Assembly: GCA_910592205.1 (NCBI GenBank)
Contig: CAJVPJ010000370.1
Span: 1 to 26,870 of the forward strand
DNA length: 26,870 bases
Direction of reading: 5' to 3'
Source: Paraglomus occultum
Taxonomy: Eukaryota > Glomeromycota > Glomeromycetes > Paraglomerales > Paraglomeraceae
Each line of letters begins with the position of its first letter. The stretch's first letter is position 1. The notes under the pieces are model-generated. The model was not told the origin of the DNA. It made no database searches and saw nothing but the letters and a program-made list of their open reading frames with translations. Made by a program: the position numbers and the translations under genes. This document shows, piece by piece, positions 1-10,220 of this stretch.

Positions 1-135
1 TCGATGCCAGATTCCGCACCAGAGGAATATAAGAAACTTGCCGAGCGGTGTTGTGATGCTGATCCTGATAAGCGTCCAGAAAGTGGATTGGCGCTTTGCT
101 ATGAAATTGACAGGCTTGTTGATGGCGGGATTTGA
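1..135 (+). CDS. Protein kinase, C-terminal end (partial)
   Basis: Frame 1 is open from the window edge to a TGA at 133-135 and gives 44 residues. The stretch YKKLAERCCDADPDKRPE matches the end of a protein kinase domain (subdomain XI, where an invariant Arg follows a Cys/Trp-x6-x-P-x-x-R-P pattern), here of the TKL/Sel1-kinase style that is greatly expanded in Glomeromycotina. The catalytic loop and start lie outside the window, so substrate and role cannot be given. A short tail, ending EIDRLVDGGI, follows the domain. The stop codon sits exactly on the junction of a 13-bp tandem duplication (121-146); without that duplication the frame would run one residue further to another TGA. Family assignment rests on about 18 residues. 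Confidence 0.7.
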   Translation, partial: SMPDSAPEEYKKLAERCCDADPDKRPESGLALCYEIDRLVDGGI

Positions 136-146
136 TGGCGGGATTT
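121..146 (+). repeat. 13-bp perfect tandem duplication over the kinase stop codon
   Basis: GATGGCGGGATTT occurs twice head to tail at 121-133 and 134-146. The kinase stop TGA is made of the last T of copy one and the GA of copy two. Confidence 0.9.
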
Positions 147-1087
147 GTTGACGGTTACGAAGACAACAATTGGTTATTAATAACGTCAATATACATTATT
201 GACATCGTCGACTGCTGTTGCAAGATTCTTGTATTCTCGAGGAGAGATTCTTGAGTAGGATTGATTGTGTGTTCTGTTAACTATAATGTGAGAAATCACT
301 TGATATGCCACGTAATAATAAAACTAAAATTTTCACCTGTATTAATGACGGCACATTGTTTTGGCCTCTTATTCACTCGTCAGATATTGTGTAGCTCGAA
401 TCTCATTCCTACCGCATACCGGGTAACTGATGCGTAATTCATGGCCATCTTTTAATGACGTATTCATGCAGTTGCATTAACCGTATATGTTGAAATCGAC
501 GTGGGATATGTCAACAGCTTTGAGTTATCACATCCGTAATCACATTCTGTTATTCAAGTTGTGTCGATGAAAAACATTAAGATGTGCGTCTACCTTGATC
601 ATCCCGCGCGTTACAGTTTGTGAGGCGTCGTTGCATAATTTCCCATTTGACATTTTCACTGCATGATGTATGTACGATCCTTCATTTCGAGCGCGATCTA
701 TATAATACACTTTACTCATGTTATTGTAGTCAACATTCACATGCGTCCACTTTTGAAACAAAGGAACCAAATGGCTTGCACGTGACTACCTTTGTGAATG
801 TTTTAAAGCTGCGACATTTAATTTAAATCACATGATCAAAGGAAAGTCTCGTCCCACCCATTCCTGCATTCGCGTATTGTCTGCGTATTGATCAGTTGTA
901 AACATGTTTGTGAAATCATCTGATGAGGTGCATCTCTCCGTTATTTATAGGCGCAAGACGCCCGTTGGTTGATTTTACACGAGTGATATATACAGGCTGT
1001 TCTAATTATTCGAAACACTATATACGAGAACGAGGAAATTATATTTATCCCAACGTTAACATATTTAATCAGAAAACGAATAAGCAC
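136..1087. other. Intergenic spacer, promoter of the cysteinyl-tRNA synthetase
   Basis: No conserved coding sequence is visible. Small ORFs on both strands have no recognisable domains and overlap one another. The 3' part must contain the promoter and 5' UTR of the cysteinyl-tRNA synthetase gene; several TATA-like stretches occur (for example near 699-710 and 1018-1024) but none can be singled out. Confidence 0.6.
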
Positions 1088-4000
1088 ATGTCGACCAGAA
1101 CGCAACCTGAATGGCGTGTGCCAGTAAATTCTAATCCACCACCAACTCTGAAACTGTACAATTCTCTTACGAGGAGTAAGGTAAATTTTGAGTGGGATAA
1201 CATATGAATCAGTGTTCATTGACGAATTGATTAAATTTGACGACTGATTTGCGGTATCTTATTGCGCATTATAGGTTGAATTTACACCTGTGAAGGGGAA
1301 ACAAGTTACTTGGTATAACTGCGGCCCTACCGTCTATGATGCTTCCCACGTTGGTCATGCAAGGTAGAGGGAGAAAAGAGAGAAATGAGACTGTGTCAAC
1401 AAACGTATATTGACTGTGATTCATCTGATATCGTAGATTATATGTGACCGTAGATATCTTGCGCAGAGTGTTGACTGATTACTTTAACTATGACGTCTTG
1501 TTTGTAATGAACATAACAGACATTGATGATAAGGTGAGCAATAACCATGTCCGAATGCTTTTGTAAATCGCTCATGTGCATGTAATAATCTAATTCGTTT
1601 TACAATAGATTATCGTTCGAGCACGTCATAATCTCTTGTTTGAAGAATTTAAATCGTCGATAACATCTTTAACGAGAGATCTTATAACGCAAATAAAAAA
1701 AGCACTACAATTCTATACTAAAAACGTGCTCAAAGTAGGAAGCAACAGCGACGAGAATGATCCCAAATATTTGATGCATACGAAAGCCTTTGTAAGTTGT
1801 CTACCAAAATTTTGGGTTTCTGGCCAAGATGTGCACTCAGTTTTTTTTCTTTACCATTAGCATGCCGCGTTAGAAGCAAGTGCCGAAGCGGATGTTGCTC
1901 TTGATGTCGGTGATGATAGTAAAGAAGCAGCATTGAAGTTACTGACGGGAGCTCAGGATGTTCTTACTGCCTGGTTAGACGATCAAGTGAGTATTGCTTG
2001 TCGTTTTTTTTTTTTTCAACTGGAAAACGTATCACTCATCGATCGGAGGTTCTGAAATTTTAATGGTCGCTACTAGAAAGGTGCTTCGGTAACGGATCCA
2101 CGCTTATTCCGAGACCTTGCTGCTCATTGGGAGAAGGAATTTATGAAGGACATGGAAACACTAAACGTTAGTTATTTATGCGTTTACTAGATGATACGTT
2201 TTATTTATCATCTATATTTATAATAATCTTCTTCACGGTATTTATCTACCGTTCAACGATTTATTGTTAACCAAATTCTGCTCACATTAGGTTCGTCCAT
2301 GCGACATAATAACACGTGTAAGTGAATATATTCCGGAAATTACTACCTTTGTGCAGAAAATCATGGATAATGGCTACGCTTACACCGCCGACGGATCAGT
2401 CTACTTTGATACTGCCTCATTTGATGGTAAGAAAGGGCATCACTATGCCAAACTCCAACCATGGTCGGCAGGCAATCTAGGATTGCTTGAAGAGGGTGAA
2501 GGCAGCCTTGGAAGTAAATTGGCAGGAAAGAAGAATCCGAGTGACTTTGCCCTGTGGAAGAAGAGTAAGCCTGGTGAGCCTGCTTGGCAGTCAACCTGGG
2601 GACCTGTAAGTTGGGAAGAGGTTCGGGAATCAGTGTGAGAGAAGCGATGAGAGATCGGGTAGGTTCATTATAGCTATTCTGTTTTTAGGGCCGTCCTGGT
2701 TGGCATATTGAATGTTCGGTCATGGCAAGGTATAGCATGAGGTCGTTTGAATGCATTAGGTTTCAAGAACCAGAGTCTAACTGTCGGTTTATGAGTCTAG
2801 CGAAGTACTTGGAAGTACGCTTGATATCCATTCTGGTGGCATTGATCTGGCGTTTCCTCATCATGACAACGAGATAGCCCAGTCTGAGGTGAAGTATCTT
2901 GAGTTTAACGAAACAGATTCGACTTACAGCATGTAATATTAACTTATATTTGTTTGCAGGCTTATCACGGCAGCCATCAATGGGTTAACTACTTTCTTCA
3001 TCCAGGCCATTTGCACGTAGAAGGACAGAAGATGAGCAAATCTTTAAAGAATTTTATCTCAGTTAGGGTATATATAATCATTGACTATAAAGGGTTTAGG
3101 TTGCGCGCGGGTGCATATAATGCTCAAATATTCCATCTATATTTTTGCCAGGATGCTCTTAATAAATACACGCCTCGCCAAATACGTATGTGTTTCCTTC
3201 TCCACCAATGGGACTCGAAATTGGATTTCAAAGAATCAACAATGCTCGAAGCAAGAAGCACTGAAATTACCATTAATGTGCGGTTTTCAATTATATTGGG
3301 TTGCTTGTCGGTGTTACTAGTCGAGTTTTAACTAATTTATTACATTATCGATCGATTTTCTAGAATTTCTTTATGAAAGTAAAAGCTCTCATAAACGAAA
3401 ACAAAGGAGAAGCACACGTGTCTGACGGTAAACATCGATACAGACACGGAGAAAAAGACTTGATTAAAGTGTAAGAAAAACGTCTTTGGATATTACGTAT
3501 GATATTTTGTTGTTTTTTCCTCATTTGCGTTTGCTCTTGAAATTTATCAGCTTACGCGAGAAGCAAGCGGCCGTCCACAATGCACTCTGTGACTCAATAA
3601 ATACGCCAGCGGCAATGAATGAAATACTTGAACTTATCAACAAAACCAACATTTATCTCTCAGCTGGCCGGAGCGGAATCAACATCAACATAATCGAAAA
3701 AGTAGCGGCATATATTACAAAAATGCTTGCAATTTTTGGTCTTGTTGACACTCAAAAAGAATTGGGATTCGGCTCATCAGATCAGTCAGCTACAAATAAA
3801 GAAGAGACGCTACTGCCTTATCTGCGCGCGTTATCAGAATTTCGTGATGATATTCGGGACTTGTCTCGACAAAATAAACCTCATTCAGAAATTCTTGCTC
3901 TTTGCGATAGACTGAGAGATGTAGAGTTGGTAGAGCTGGGTGTAGCACTTGAAGATCAGGATGACGGAAAAGCATTGGTCAAATTGGCTGATAAAGAAGA

Positions 4001-4383
4001 GTTGATAAAATTGAGAGATGAGAAGATGAAGGCTCAGGCTGAAAAGACAGCACGGAAGGATGCATTAGCAAAAGCAAAGGAGGCAGAGAGATTGGCTGCT
4101 TTGGAGAAAGGAAAAGTAGCACCTATAGACATGTTTAAAGAGGCCAAAGACGATAATGGCGAGTTGTTGTATTCGGCATTTGATGAGCAGGTGAGTTGAC
4201 TATGAATACAGTAATTTATTAGCGAATTTAACTTAATCAAACTATAAATAGGGAATTCCGACACATAATGCCGATGGAACTGAAGTGTCCAACAGTAAAA
4301 TTAAGAAACTAAAGAAAGAATGGGAAAAGCAGCAGAAATTACATACTAATTATTTAGAATGGAAGAAAACGGATAATTCTTGA
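1088..4383 (+). CDS. Cysteinyl-tRNA synthetase, cytosolic (14 exons)
   Basis: Class I aminoacyl-tRNA synthetase that activates cysteine with ATP and loads it on tRNA-Cys in the cytosol. Exons: 1088-1180, 1275-1363, 1437-1533, 1609-1791, 1861-1986, 2077-2166, 2291-2605, 2689-2729, 2801-2888, 2960-3067, 3152-3277, 3364-3470, 3551-4190, 4252-4383. All junctions are GT-AG and phase-consistent, giving 744 aa, close to the roughly 750 aa of animal cytosolic CysRS. The opening [16 protein letters not shown] and [18 protein letters not shown] contain the HIGH-type signature (HVGH, residues 56-59) and zinc ligand Cys47; HIECS (Cys340) and PHHDNE (365-369) supply the remaining zinc site; KMSKS is at 398-402. 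The eukaryotic lysine/glutamate-rich C-terminal extension, ending with GIPTH and [12 protein letters not shown], is present, and there is no obvious mitochondrial presequence. The start is the ATG at 1088, just ahead of the conserved N-terminus. Nothing suggests a defect. Confidence 0.96.
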
Positions 4384-4425
4384 TGCTTAGAATCTCTTTG
4401 TACAAGTGATTTTTATACGGACGTG

Positions 4426-6290
4426 TTATTTCCAAATAAATTTAATTTGCGGTATATCGCCAAGCAGCTTGTCAAGATTTTCTCTACTGTATCCTTCGGA
4501 TGTGCATATGTCGTCGTAATGATGACGACCGTTTAATAGTCTGGAGATAGACAATTACAGGAATTGGTAAGATACTTGTAGCAAAGTCTAGGATTTGATA
4601 TATCAATAAACTTGCGATCGCTTACTTTTTTAGATGTGGATCCAACTTGCATGAGCTTGCTGCAGACGCTGGGAGCACTGGATATTTATGTATGCGTTGA
4701 AGGAAGCCTTTCGTGACACCAAAGGCAATGAATCGCCTATGTATTATTTGAAAAGAGCTTAGTCGAATGATGTAACAACGTAATCGTTACGTTACTCGCT
4801 CGCTCGCCAATTACCTCGTATCGATGTTAAGCGAATTTACTTTATTCTCTTCTACCCACATCTTTATTGTGACATCGCGTTTCAGTGAACAATAAAGAGA
4901 AAATATTTTTGAGAAAGGTGGGGCAGTCGCACCTAAATAATATATGTTGGTTAAAACACTATATCCAATCGAATTTAGAAATGTAACAAGAGGTATACTC
5001 AACCTGGTTTTGTCACATATGAAATGCATTCTGCCTGAATTGTTTCATCTTCTATTATCCTCATGATTTCCGGTCTTATCGCATATATATTAGAAAACTA
5101 TGGAAATAGAGGTCAGAAGAAGCCGAACAGGAAATGATAATGTAAATGGATAAACATGAAACATAATTACCTGGAAAATATCAATCATAATAATACAACC
5201 ATAATACCTGAATATATCACATGAATTAGAAATGAAACAAAATAATGCAGAAACCACTGTACATCAACTCAATCTTACAGTATATGCTCCATGCATTCTC
5301 TGGCGAGTTTACAATCAACATCAGCTATTTCAGCTATTTTCTTTACGTGAAGAACACCATTTATGTGCGCTACAACCTAAAAAAAAGGCGTGCAAATTAT
5401 ACTCAATAAACAATTGCGATATATGATAATCCTCTTTTCTGCATTGTTCTAACCTTCTTTACTGTAATGTCCCAATTCATGTCAATCAGGGTATTGAGAT
5501 CGACTGTACAAATCGGCACTTGGTAATCATAAACGGGTTGGGGATTGGGATACGTCGGGAATAACTTCAAGTTGAGGGCGTTTGTTTCATCTAATGATAA
5601 ATTGAGGTGAGCATGCATATTGACCCGACACAATCATACATGTATGAAACTTGCGTAACTTATTGGAATTTGACATTCGCAGTAATTATTAAGATCTTCA
5701 AGCAATTGTTCAATTATGTTATAGACAGTGGAACGTGTCTCCAGTTTCCAAAGAAACTCGCTCTCTACCTGTTCGGTTTAAAGAAGGAAAAAACGCGTAA
5801 AATACCGTGCTTGGAGATCATACAATTTATGATTTACATATAACTGAACAGGGTTTTTTATTTACTCTTTGATCTTGTGTTCTCCAAAACTCACCTCAAG
5901 TGAAGTCAGAACACGGGCAATCTTTCTAGCGACTGGTTCATAACTCGACGTATCCGCACCATGATCAAATACAAGACTCAGGTTAAAAATTAAAATGCCC
6001 CGAGGATATTTCTTATTTCTAATCAGGACCGGTACACCCATGACTTTATATGAACCGGTACAAATAGAGACTAAATGTCCACACAAGTCCGGCTTGGGAA
6101 TTATATATTCACTTATGGAAGAGAAGTTAATTAGCGGTGTGGAGTTGGGTAAGGATTTTATTGAGCCTTCGGGTACTTCGTAGAGGAGACTTCGTCCCAA
6201 ATCATCGTCAAACATTGTAAAGAAGACTGAAACTAAACGAGGTGGTGTACTGACTCGATAGTCGGCACCTATGCGAATATAGTCAGACAT
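4426..6290 (-). CDS. NPR2: Nitrogen permease regulator 2 / NPRL2, GATOR1 (SEACIT) subunit (9 exons)
   Basis: Homologue of NPRL2/Npr2, a subunit of the GATOR1/SEACIT complex that acts as GAP toward the Rag GTPases at the vacuole/lysosome and represses TORC1 when amino acids or nitrogen are scarce. Minus-strand exons: 6290-5895, 5768-5660, 5590-5454, 5376-5279, 5207-5171, 5097-5004, 4932-4815, 4736-4626, 4540-4426. All are GT-AG and in phase, giving 404 aa. Family signatures: LLYEVPEGSI and FSSISEYIIPKPDLCGHL near the N-terminus, IFNLSLVFD, SSYEPVARKIARVLTSLE, TNALNLKLFPTYPNPQPV, NWDITVKK, LYYGCIIMIDIFQFSNIYA, FSKIFSLYCSLKRDVTI and the terminal GRHHYDDIC and FIWK. The ATG at 6290 gives about 20 residues before the conserved block; that leader is unverified. 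The gene faces the CysRS gene with only 42 bp between stops, so the transcripts probably overlap at their 3' ends. Confidence 0.95.
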
Positions 6291-7630
6291 TGGAGCAAGA
6301 GAGAAAGAGGAATTAGAATGGAAGGAGCGGAGATTGTAAAGGATTATTGTAATTGGTTGATCCCATCATCGATCTTGATATGGCAGCATTTATGAGATTT
6401 TGTGTTACAACTGGTCGGATGATTTTCCGGAACGGAAGGCTTACAACGTGCAGGGAAGAAAGAAGCAGGTTGATTCTCCAAGATAACATCATCTGCAGTC
6501 TATTTTTATATAGTTTGCGATCAATTAGGAGAACTCGCAAAAAATTTTTTCGAAAATCTTATTCCTAGTGCGTCTTTATTGTATGATCTCTGAAACCAAA
6601 CTAACAAAGTGACTGAAAAATAAAAAAAAACAAACAAAACAAAAAAACCCAACAACTTTGATCTGTAGTTTATTGGCTGAGATTAAGATAACTTGTTTTA
6701 CTTGAACGTTTTTATACAAATGACGACGTATTTTATATAGGTTATTTCTATATACAAAAGAATTTACATCAAATCCGTCATGAAACCAAAGAAGTACAGT
6801 ACTATCAGAAGCATTCTAGGAAAAGAATGCTTTAATGTTTTTAAAAATCAATGATACCCAAACTCTCTATAAATAAGCCGATAAAGATTATTAACACCAA
6901 CTTATAATGAAACAAAAACTTGAAGCAATATAACAATAAGAAAAATACGTTCAACAATTATCCTAATCGCAGCCTATGTTGAAAGACAAGTTTCTGAGAA
7001 AAATAATTGATATATATTTTTTATTAATGCGTTGGTTTTGCACCGTTTAAAAACCATCGTTAACGTAAATGACTCATAAGTGTCTAAACTAATCTCTATG
7101 TCAATTTCTTAAGATATATCTCGAAAGATCGGCGTTGAAAAAACCAGAACCTTTCTACTCTCTTATCTCGAAATAAATATTTTTCTGAACGTTTTCTTTC
7201 TTTTTTAAAAAATAATAATAAAAAACTAAAATTTATTTGTTCTTTGATAATACGGCCGCGAGTCAAGATGATATTGCTTAACGACGTGAAAAAAAAACGC
7301 GTTTATTTACGGTTACTGTCATATCGTCTAATTATAAAATGACTTTTAGCTTGCGTCTGACGGTCCTCCTGTGACTTTTACATCCTATGACGTATGCGAA
7401 TTATGGCTTTCTTGAAAATATCACTAAAACTTAAACCACACTATAGAACGTTACGACTTAATATTAAATTGAATGAAATTTTAAGCATTAGTGTTATCAC
7501 GTGGACGAATTTTATTAAAATATTGGTCATACTATTACTGTATGGCACAGATATCGAATTCTTTTGTCGGAATGATGGACAGTCGGTGATTTTTGAGTCG
7601 GGGAACGCTCACATGACACCCTACTCTTTT
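6291..7630. other. Intergenic spacer upstream of NPR2
   Basis: The first part must hold the NPR2 promoter. The rest is AT-rich with A/T runs (for example 6608-6650 and 7196-7230). Small ORFs at 6353-6568 (+), 6313-6540 (-) and 7394-7663 (+) show no domain; the last one runs across the boundary of the LINE-like insertion, so it is not an intact gene. A short perfect hairpin lies at 6809-6832. I see no RNA gene. Confidence 0.55.
6809..6832. repeat. Short perfect inverted repeat (9-bp arms, 6-nt spacer)
   Basis: AAGCATTCT is followed by AGGAAA and AGAATGCTT. It could fold as a small hairpin in AT-rich spacer. No run of T follows on either strand and the role is unknown. Confidence 0.6.
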
Positions 7631-7645
7631 GTTAAGGAAACAAAT
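7631..7645 (+). repeat. 5' target-site duplication of the LINE-like insertion
   Basis: GTTAAGGAAACAAAT here recurs as GTTAAGAAACAAAT at 8432-8445, differing by one G. The two copies bracket a block of clearly different base composition. Confidence 0.65.
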
Positions 7646-8431
7646 CACATCTGCACAACATAATCCACAAAGCGCAGCATCAGACTCCCAATTGAACCTC
7701 TCCGCAGTGGTCTCAGAAAGATGGAGAATCTGACACCAAACACAATGGCCATCTATGCCTCCCCCCTTCCTACCCTGCGCAATATCCTCCGACCACAGGC
7801 CCAACACAGTAATCATCTCCAGTGTTGGCCATATGAAATTTTCCACAGACACCGATATCTGGCTAGCCACATGGGATAGGCTACCTATTGGCCAACCATT
7901 GCTACCATTCACCAGACAATACACAACGCCTGGTGCCCAGACGTTGAACACTCCACTATCCACCTCCACCAATGCCATATTGCAAAATCAGTGTGGGACA
8001 CATTTATATATGGGAATATTATGAGCTGTACGACCTGGCAGGTAAATTCCCGGTTATAATTCACATGACATGATATATGCAGATGACACACTCGCAACCC
8101 CCACCACACATACCAAACCCCTACACTCACTCCACACAATCCCGCCTAACTCCGCTCCCTCCAGTCCACAGCCATACTCACTCCTTCACTTCAAGGGCCT
8201 TCGGACACAATCCCACGAAGACATTCTGAACCAACTCCTAGCACGTATCCTTTTTTTCCGTTCTACCGATATACAAATAGATCCACAAACCTCCTGGACT
8301 CACCCCAACAAAATACAATCAATCATTCAAACATCTAAAAATAGATACGATCCTCAATAGCCCTCTTCCTCTGCATGTAGATAAATAAAATACTTTAGCG
8401 AGCACCTTGTGAATAAAAGTTCCTCGCGATA
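7646..8431 (+). mobile_element. 5'-truncated LINE-like retroelement, degenerate
   Basis: This 786-bp block is strikingly C-rich on the plus strand compared with the AT-rich flanks and is bounded by a 13-15 bp imperfect direct repeat (7631-7645 and 8432-8445), as expected for target-primed insertion. One frame (about 7910-8035) reads HNAWCPDVEHSTIHLHQC and then HIAKSVWDTF, which resembles the C-terminal zinc-knuckle (zf-RVT type: CP, H, C, A-x-x-VW) of LINE reverse transcriptases. The reading frames are broken: a stop lies shortly upstream in that frame and the open stretch 8070-8360 is in a different frame. An AATAAA signal lies at 8386-8391 and another at 8412-8417. The last 25 bp of the block plus two flanking bases recur exactly, inverted, at 21313-21339 in a second insertion, which argues that this is the 3' end of a mobile family. 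The reverse-transcriptase core is absent, so the LINE class is an inference. Confidence 0.55.
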
Positions 8432-8445
8432 GTTAAGAAACAAAT
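8432..8445 (+). repeat. 3' target-site duplication of the LINE-like insertion
   Basis: GTTAAGAAACAAAT pairs with 7631-7645 and directly follows the element end, CTCGCGATA. Confidence 0.65.
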
Positions 8446-9232
8446 AGTCTACGTGTTATTTGAAGAGCACATATTAGAAGAAGAGCACGTATTAGTATTA
8501 GAGCATATATGGTTACAGTCTCCTTGCTTCCTTCAGAAGTCTTATCGATTTGAAGATTATACGTTAATACTATTGTAAAACTGATCGACAAAAAAAAGCT
8601 CCATATGTAAATATTATAAACCACTGATATCAGACCCCCAATCATTGATATCATACTGTATGTTGTGGAAATAACCAACTGAAACCCGGAGATATCGACT
8701 CCGGAGAAGATTTAACTGATAAAATGTCTAAATAATTGAAATCCATCTTCTCACAAACACTATTTGGCGTTCTACCGAAGAAGACGTACACACTCACTAT
8801 TAGATGGATTATAAACGCGTCAAGTATTTGCAGTATGTACAGACTTTTATAAACACAAAAAGATCGGTCTGTACTGCGAAATATAAAATGCATTTAGGCT
8901 ATTGTATTCAAATAACTTGAGAGTTTCGGTATTTACTTCCGAGACGCATTATCTCTAATAGAATTTGCCGTATTTGGTAAAATTTATAGAGTCGCACGAG
9001 ACCCTGAAACAAGGGGAGCATGTGGTCATGATAACAATAATAACGATAACGATAATGGTCTTTATTTACTCAAATTTGGTAAAATAATGGGCCGCAATTA
9101 GATGCGATTGGGTCATATCTCAACAATCAGCTGACCAACGCTGCGCAACGTCTCGAGAATAAAAAGAAAGAATTTATTCATTTTGCGAGAAACAGTTTTT
9201 CTAAACCGTTTACAAAACGACTGAAAAAAAAA
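8446..9232. other. Intergenic spacer
   Basis: No recognisable gene. It holds an imperfect direct repeat, GAAGAGCACATATTA (8462-8476) and GAAGAGCACGTATTA (8480-8494), a GATATCAGACCCCC motif (8626-8639) that nearly recurs at 11907-11920, and a simple AAC/GATAAC-like run near 9033-9057. ORFs at 8433-8678 and 8651-8893 (-) show no domain or splice support. The last 100 bp or so would be the promoter and 5' UTR of the small gene at 9233. Confidence 0.5.
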
Positions 9233-9572
9233 ATGAGCCCACAATACTACGTATGTCAATTCAAAGACGGCGAAGCCGTAGCGTCAGAAAAAATTGCCAA
9301 GGTCGATGACCTTGTTAGCAATGACGCTCATATTACCACAGAGGTAGCTCCTCGAGTAAGTATTTTCGTGAAAGAATTACAATAAGAGTCTACGAATATT
9401 AGAATGTATCTTGTTCATGCTGAGTAATTATTTCTAAGTTGTGTTTATTCTATTACTATTGTAGAGCATGTGTAGGGACACACATAACGCCATGGTGAAG
9501 TTTATGGCGGAGGAGTTACGGTCCCGTGCATTGTTGACTTTCTGTCCAATGCACAAAATTTTATTCTTTTAA
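9233..9572 (+). CDS. Small two-exon hypothetical protein (76 aa), possibly truncated
   Basis: An ATG in an A-rich context at 9233 opens exon 1 (9233-9355, 41 codons) ending at a consensus donor CGA|GTAAGT. The intron runs 9356-9464 and ends with a pyrimidine-rich TTACTATTGTAG. Exon 2 (9465-9572) stays in phase and stops at TAA. The 76-aa product begins MSPQYYVCQFKDGEAVASEK and contains MCRDTHNAMVKFMAEELRS. I do not recognise the family; there is no signal peptide or membrane segment. Evidence for a real gene is the consensus splice sites, preserved frame and codon use less AT-rich than the flanks. The last residues (FCPMHKILFF) look like noise, and the stop falls just before an array of hairpin repeats, so the gene may be a truncated copy of something longer. 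Confidence 0.45.
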
Positions 9573-9587
9573 AATTATTTATTGTTA

Positions 9588-9702
9588 TTGCGCATCGTCA
9601 TTGATGCGCAAAAAATTATTATTGCGTGCGCATCGTTCTTTGATGCGCAAAAAATTATTGTTGCGCATCGTTTTTATTCTTTTGATGCGCAAAAAATTAT
9701 TA
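9588..9702. repeat. Tandem array of three hairpins, GCGCATC/GATGCGC
   Basis: Three units each contain GCGCATC, a variable spacer, then GATGCGCAAAAAATTATT. Arms are at 9590-9596/9603-9609, 9628-9634/9642-9648 and 9663-9669/9684-9690; spacers are 6, 7 and 14 bp; units start 35-38 bp apart. In units 1 and 3 the arms extend to 9 bp (TTGCGCATC/GATGCGCAA). Arms and the A/T tail are conserved while spacers vary in length and sequence. The array lies just downstream of the small gene stop. It is not a CRISPR: units are too short and there are no unique 25-40 bp spacers. Confidence 0.85.
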
Positions 9703-9904
9703 TGTCCGTGTTTTTATTTATTCTTTCATGTTTTAATTTATCAAATTTTTTAAGATTAAAGTTTTTTTCTTGAAAAATAATGCCATAACGATAATGTTAA
9801 CTTTACTAGTGCATGTAACTTTTATGTACGAAAGCATTAATTTAATAAAATTATTATTATTATGAATATATGACATTGGATTTTTGGTAGTTGAGTTAAT
9901 TGTT

Positions 9905-10182
9905 GATCGATTTCGCATCTTCGAAAAATCAAGCCAATCTCTATAGTCAAATTCAAGACATAATTAATATTCTGACTAATCTTCATACATTGACGACAGC
10001 TATGCTTAACTGCGCGAATTTATGAGACTCTTGGTTGCCGATTTAGGGTTTCTAGCGATGAAGAGAGAAGATTGACTTTGCGTTTTCGGAAAACCAAGCT
10101 GATCGTTATATGTAAACTCAAAGTCATACTTAATATTCCGTGTCAAGCTTTGGCACACACTTTGTCAACAGTTACGCTTAAC
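9905..10182 (+). repeat. Degenerate direct duplication (9905-10010 and 10070-10182)
   Basis: The two segments align along their length: both begin GAT(C/T)GA(T/C)TT, share TTCGGAAAA-like, AAATTCAA/AAACTCAA, AATTAATATTC/CTTAATATTCC, and end with ATGCTTAAC / ACGCTTAAC. Many substitutions and some indels separate them, so the duplication is old. It lies just upstream of the Tc1 remnant and may be part of that element's 5' region. Confidence 0.55.
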
Positions 10183-10220
10183 ATGCATGTAAATATTATA
10201 AGCATCGGATTCTTGGAATT

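Noticed and set aside
620-826. 68-codon plus-strand ORF upstream of CysRS
   Set aside because: No domain, overlapped by an ORF of similar length on the other strand, and no splice or codon signal.
6353-6568. 71-codon ORF upstream of NPR2
   Set aside because: No recognisable motif; lies in the NPR2 promoter region and is overlapped by an equal minus-strand ORF.
7535-7978. 147-codon minus-strand ORF
   Set aside because: It runs across the LINE-like insertion boundary at 7645, has no domain, and its frame reflects the C-rich composition of the opposite strand.
8070-8360. Frame opening MIYADDTL, like the YADD motif of reverse transcriptases
   Set aside because: The rest of the frame lacks any flanking RT motif, and in a LINE the YADD should precede, not follow, the zf-RVT-like segment at 7910-8035. 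Most likely chance.
9588-9702. CRISPR array
   Set aside because: Units are 35-38 bp including spacers, repeats are short inverted arms, there are no unique spacers of protospacer size, and the genome is eukaryotic.
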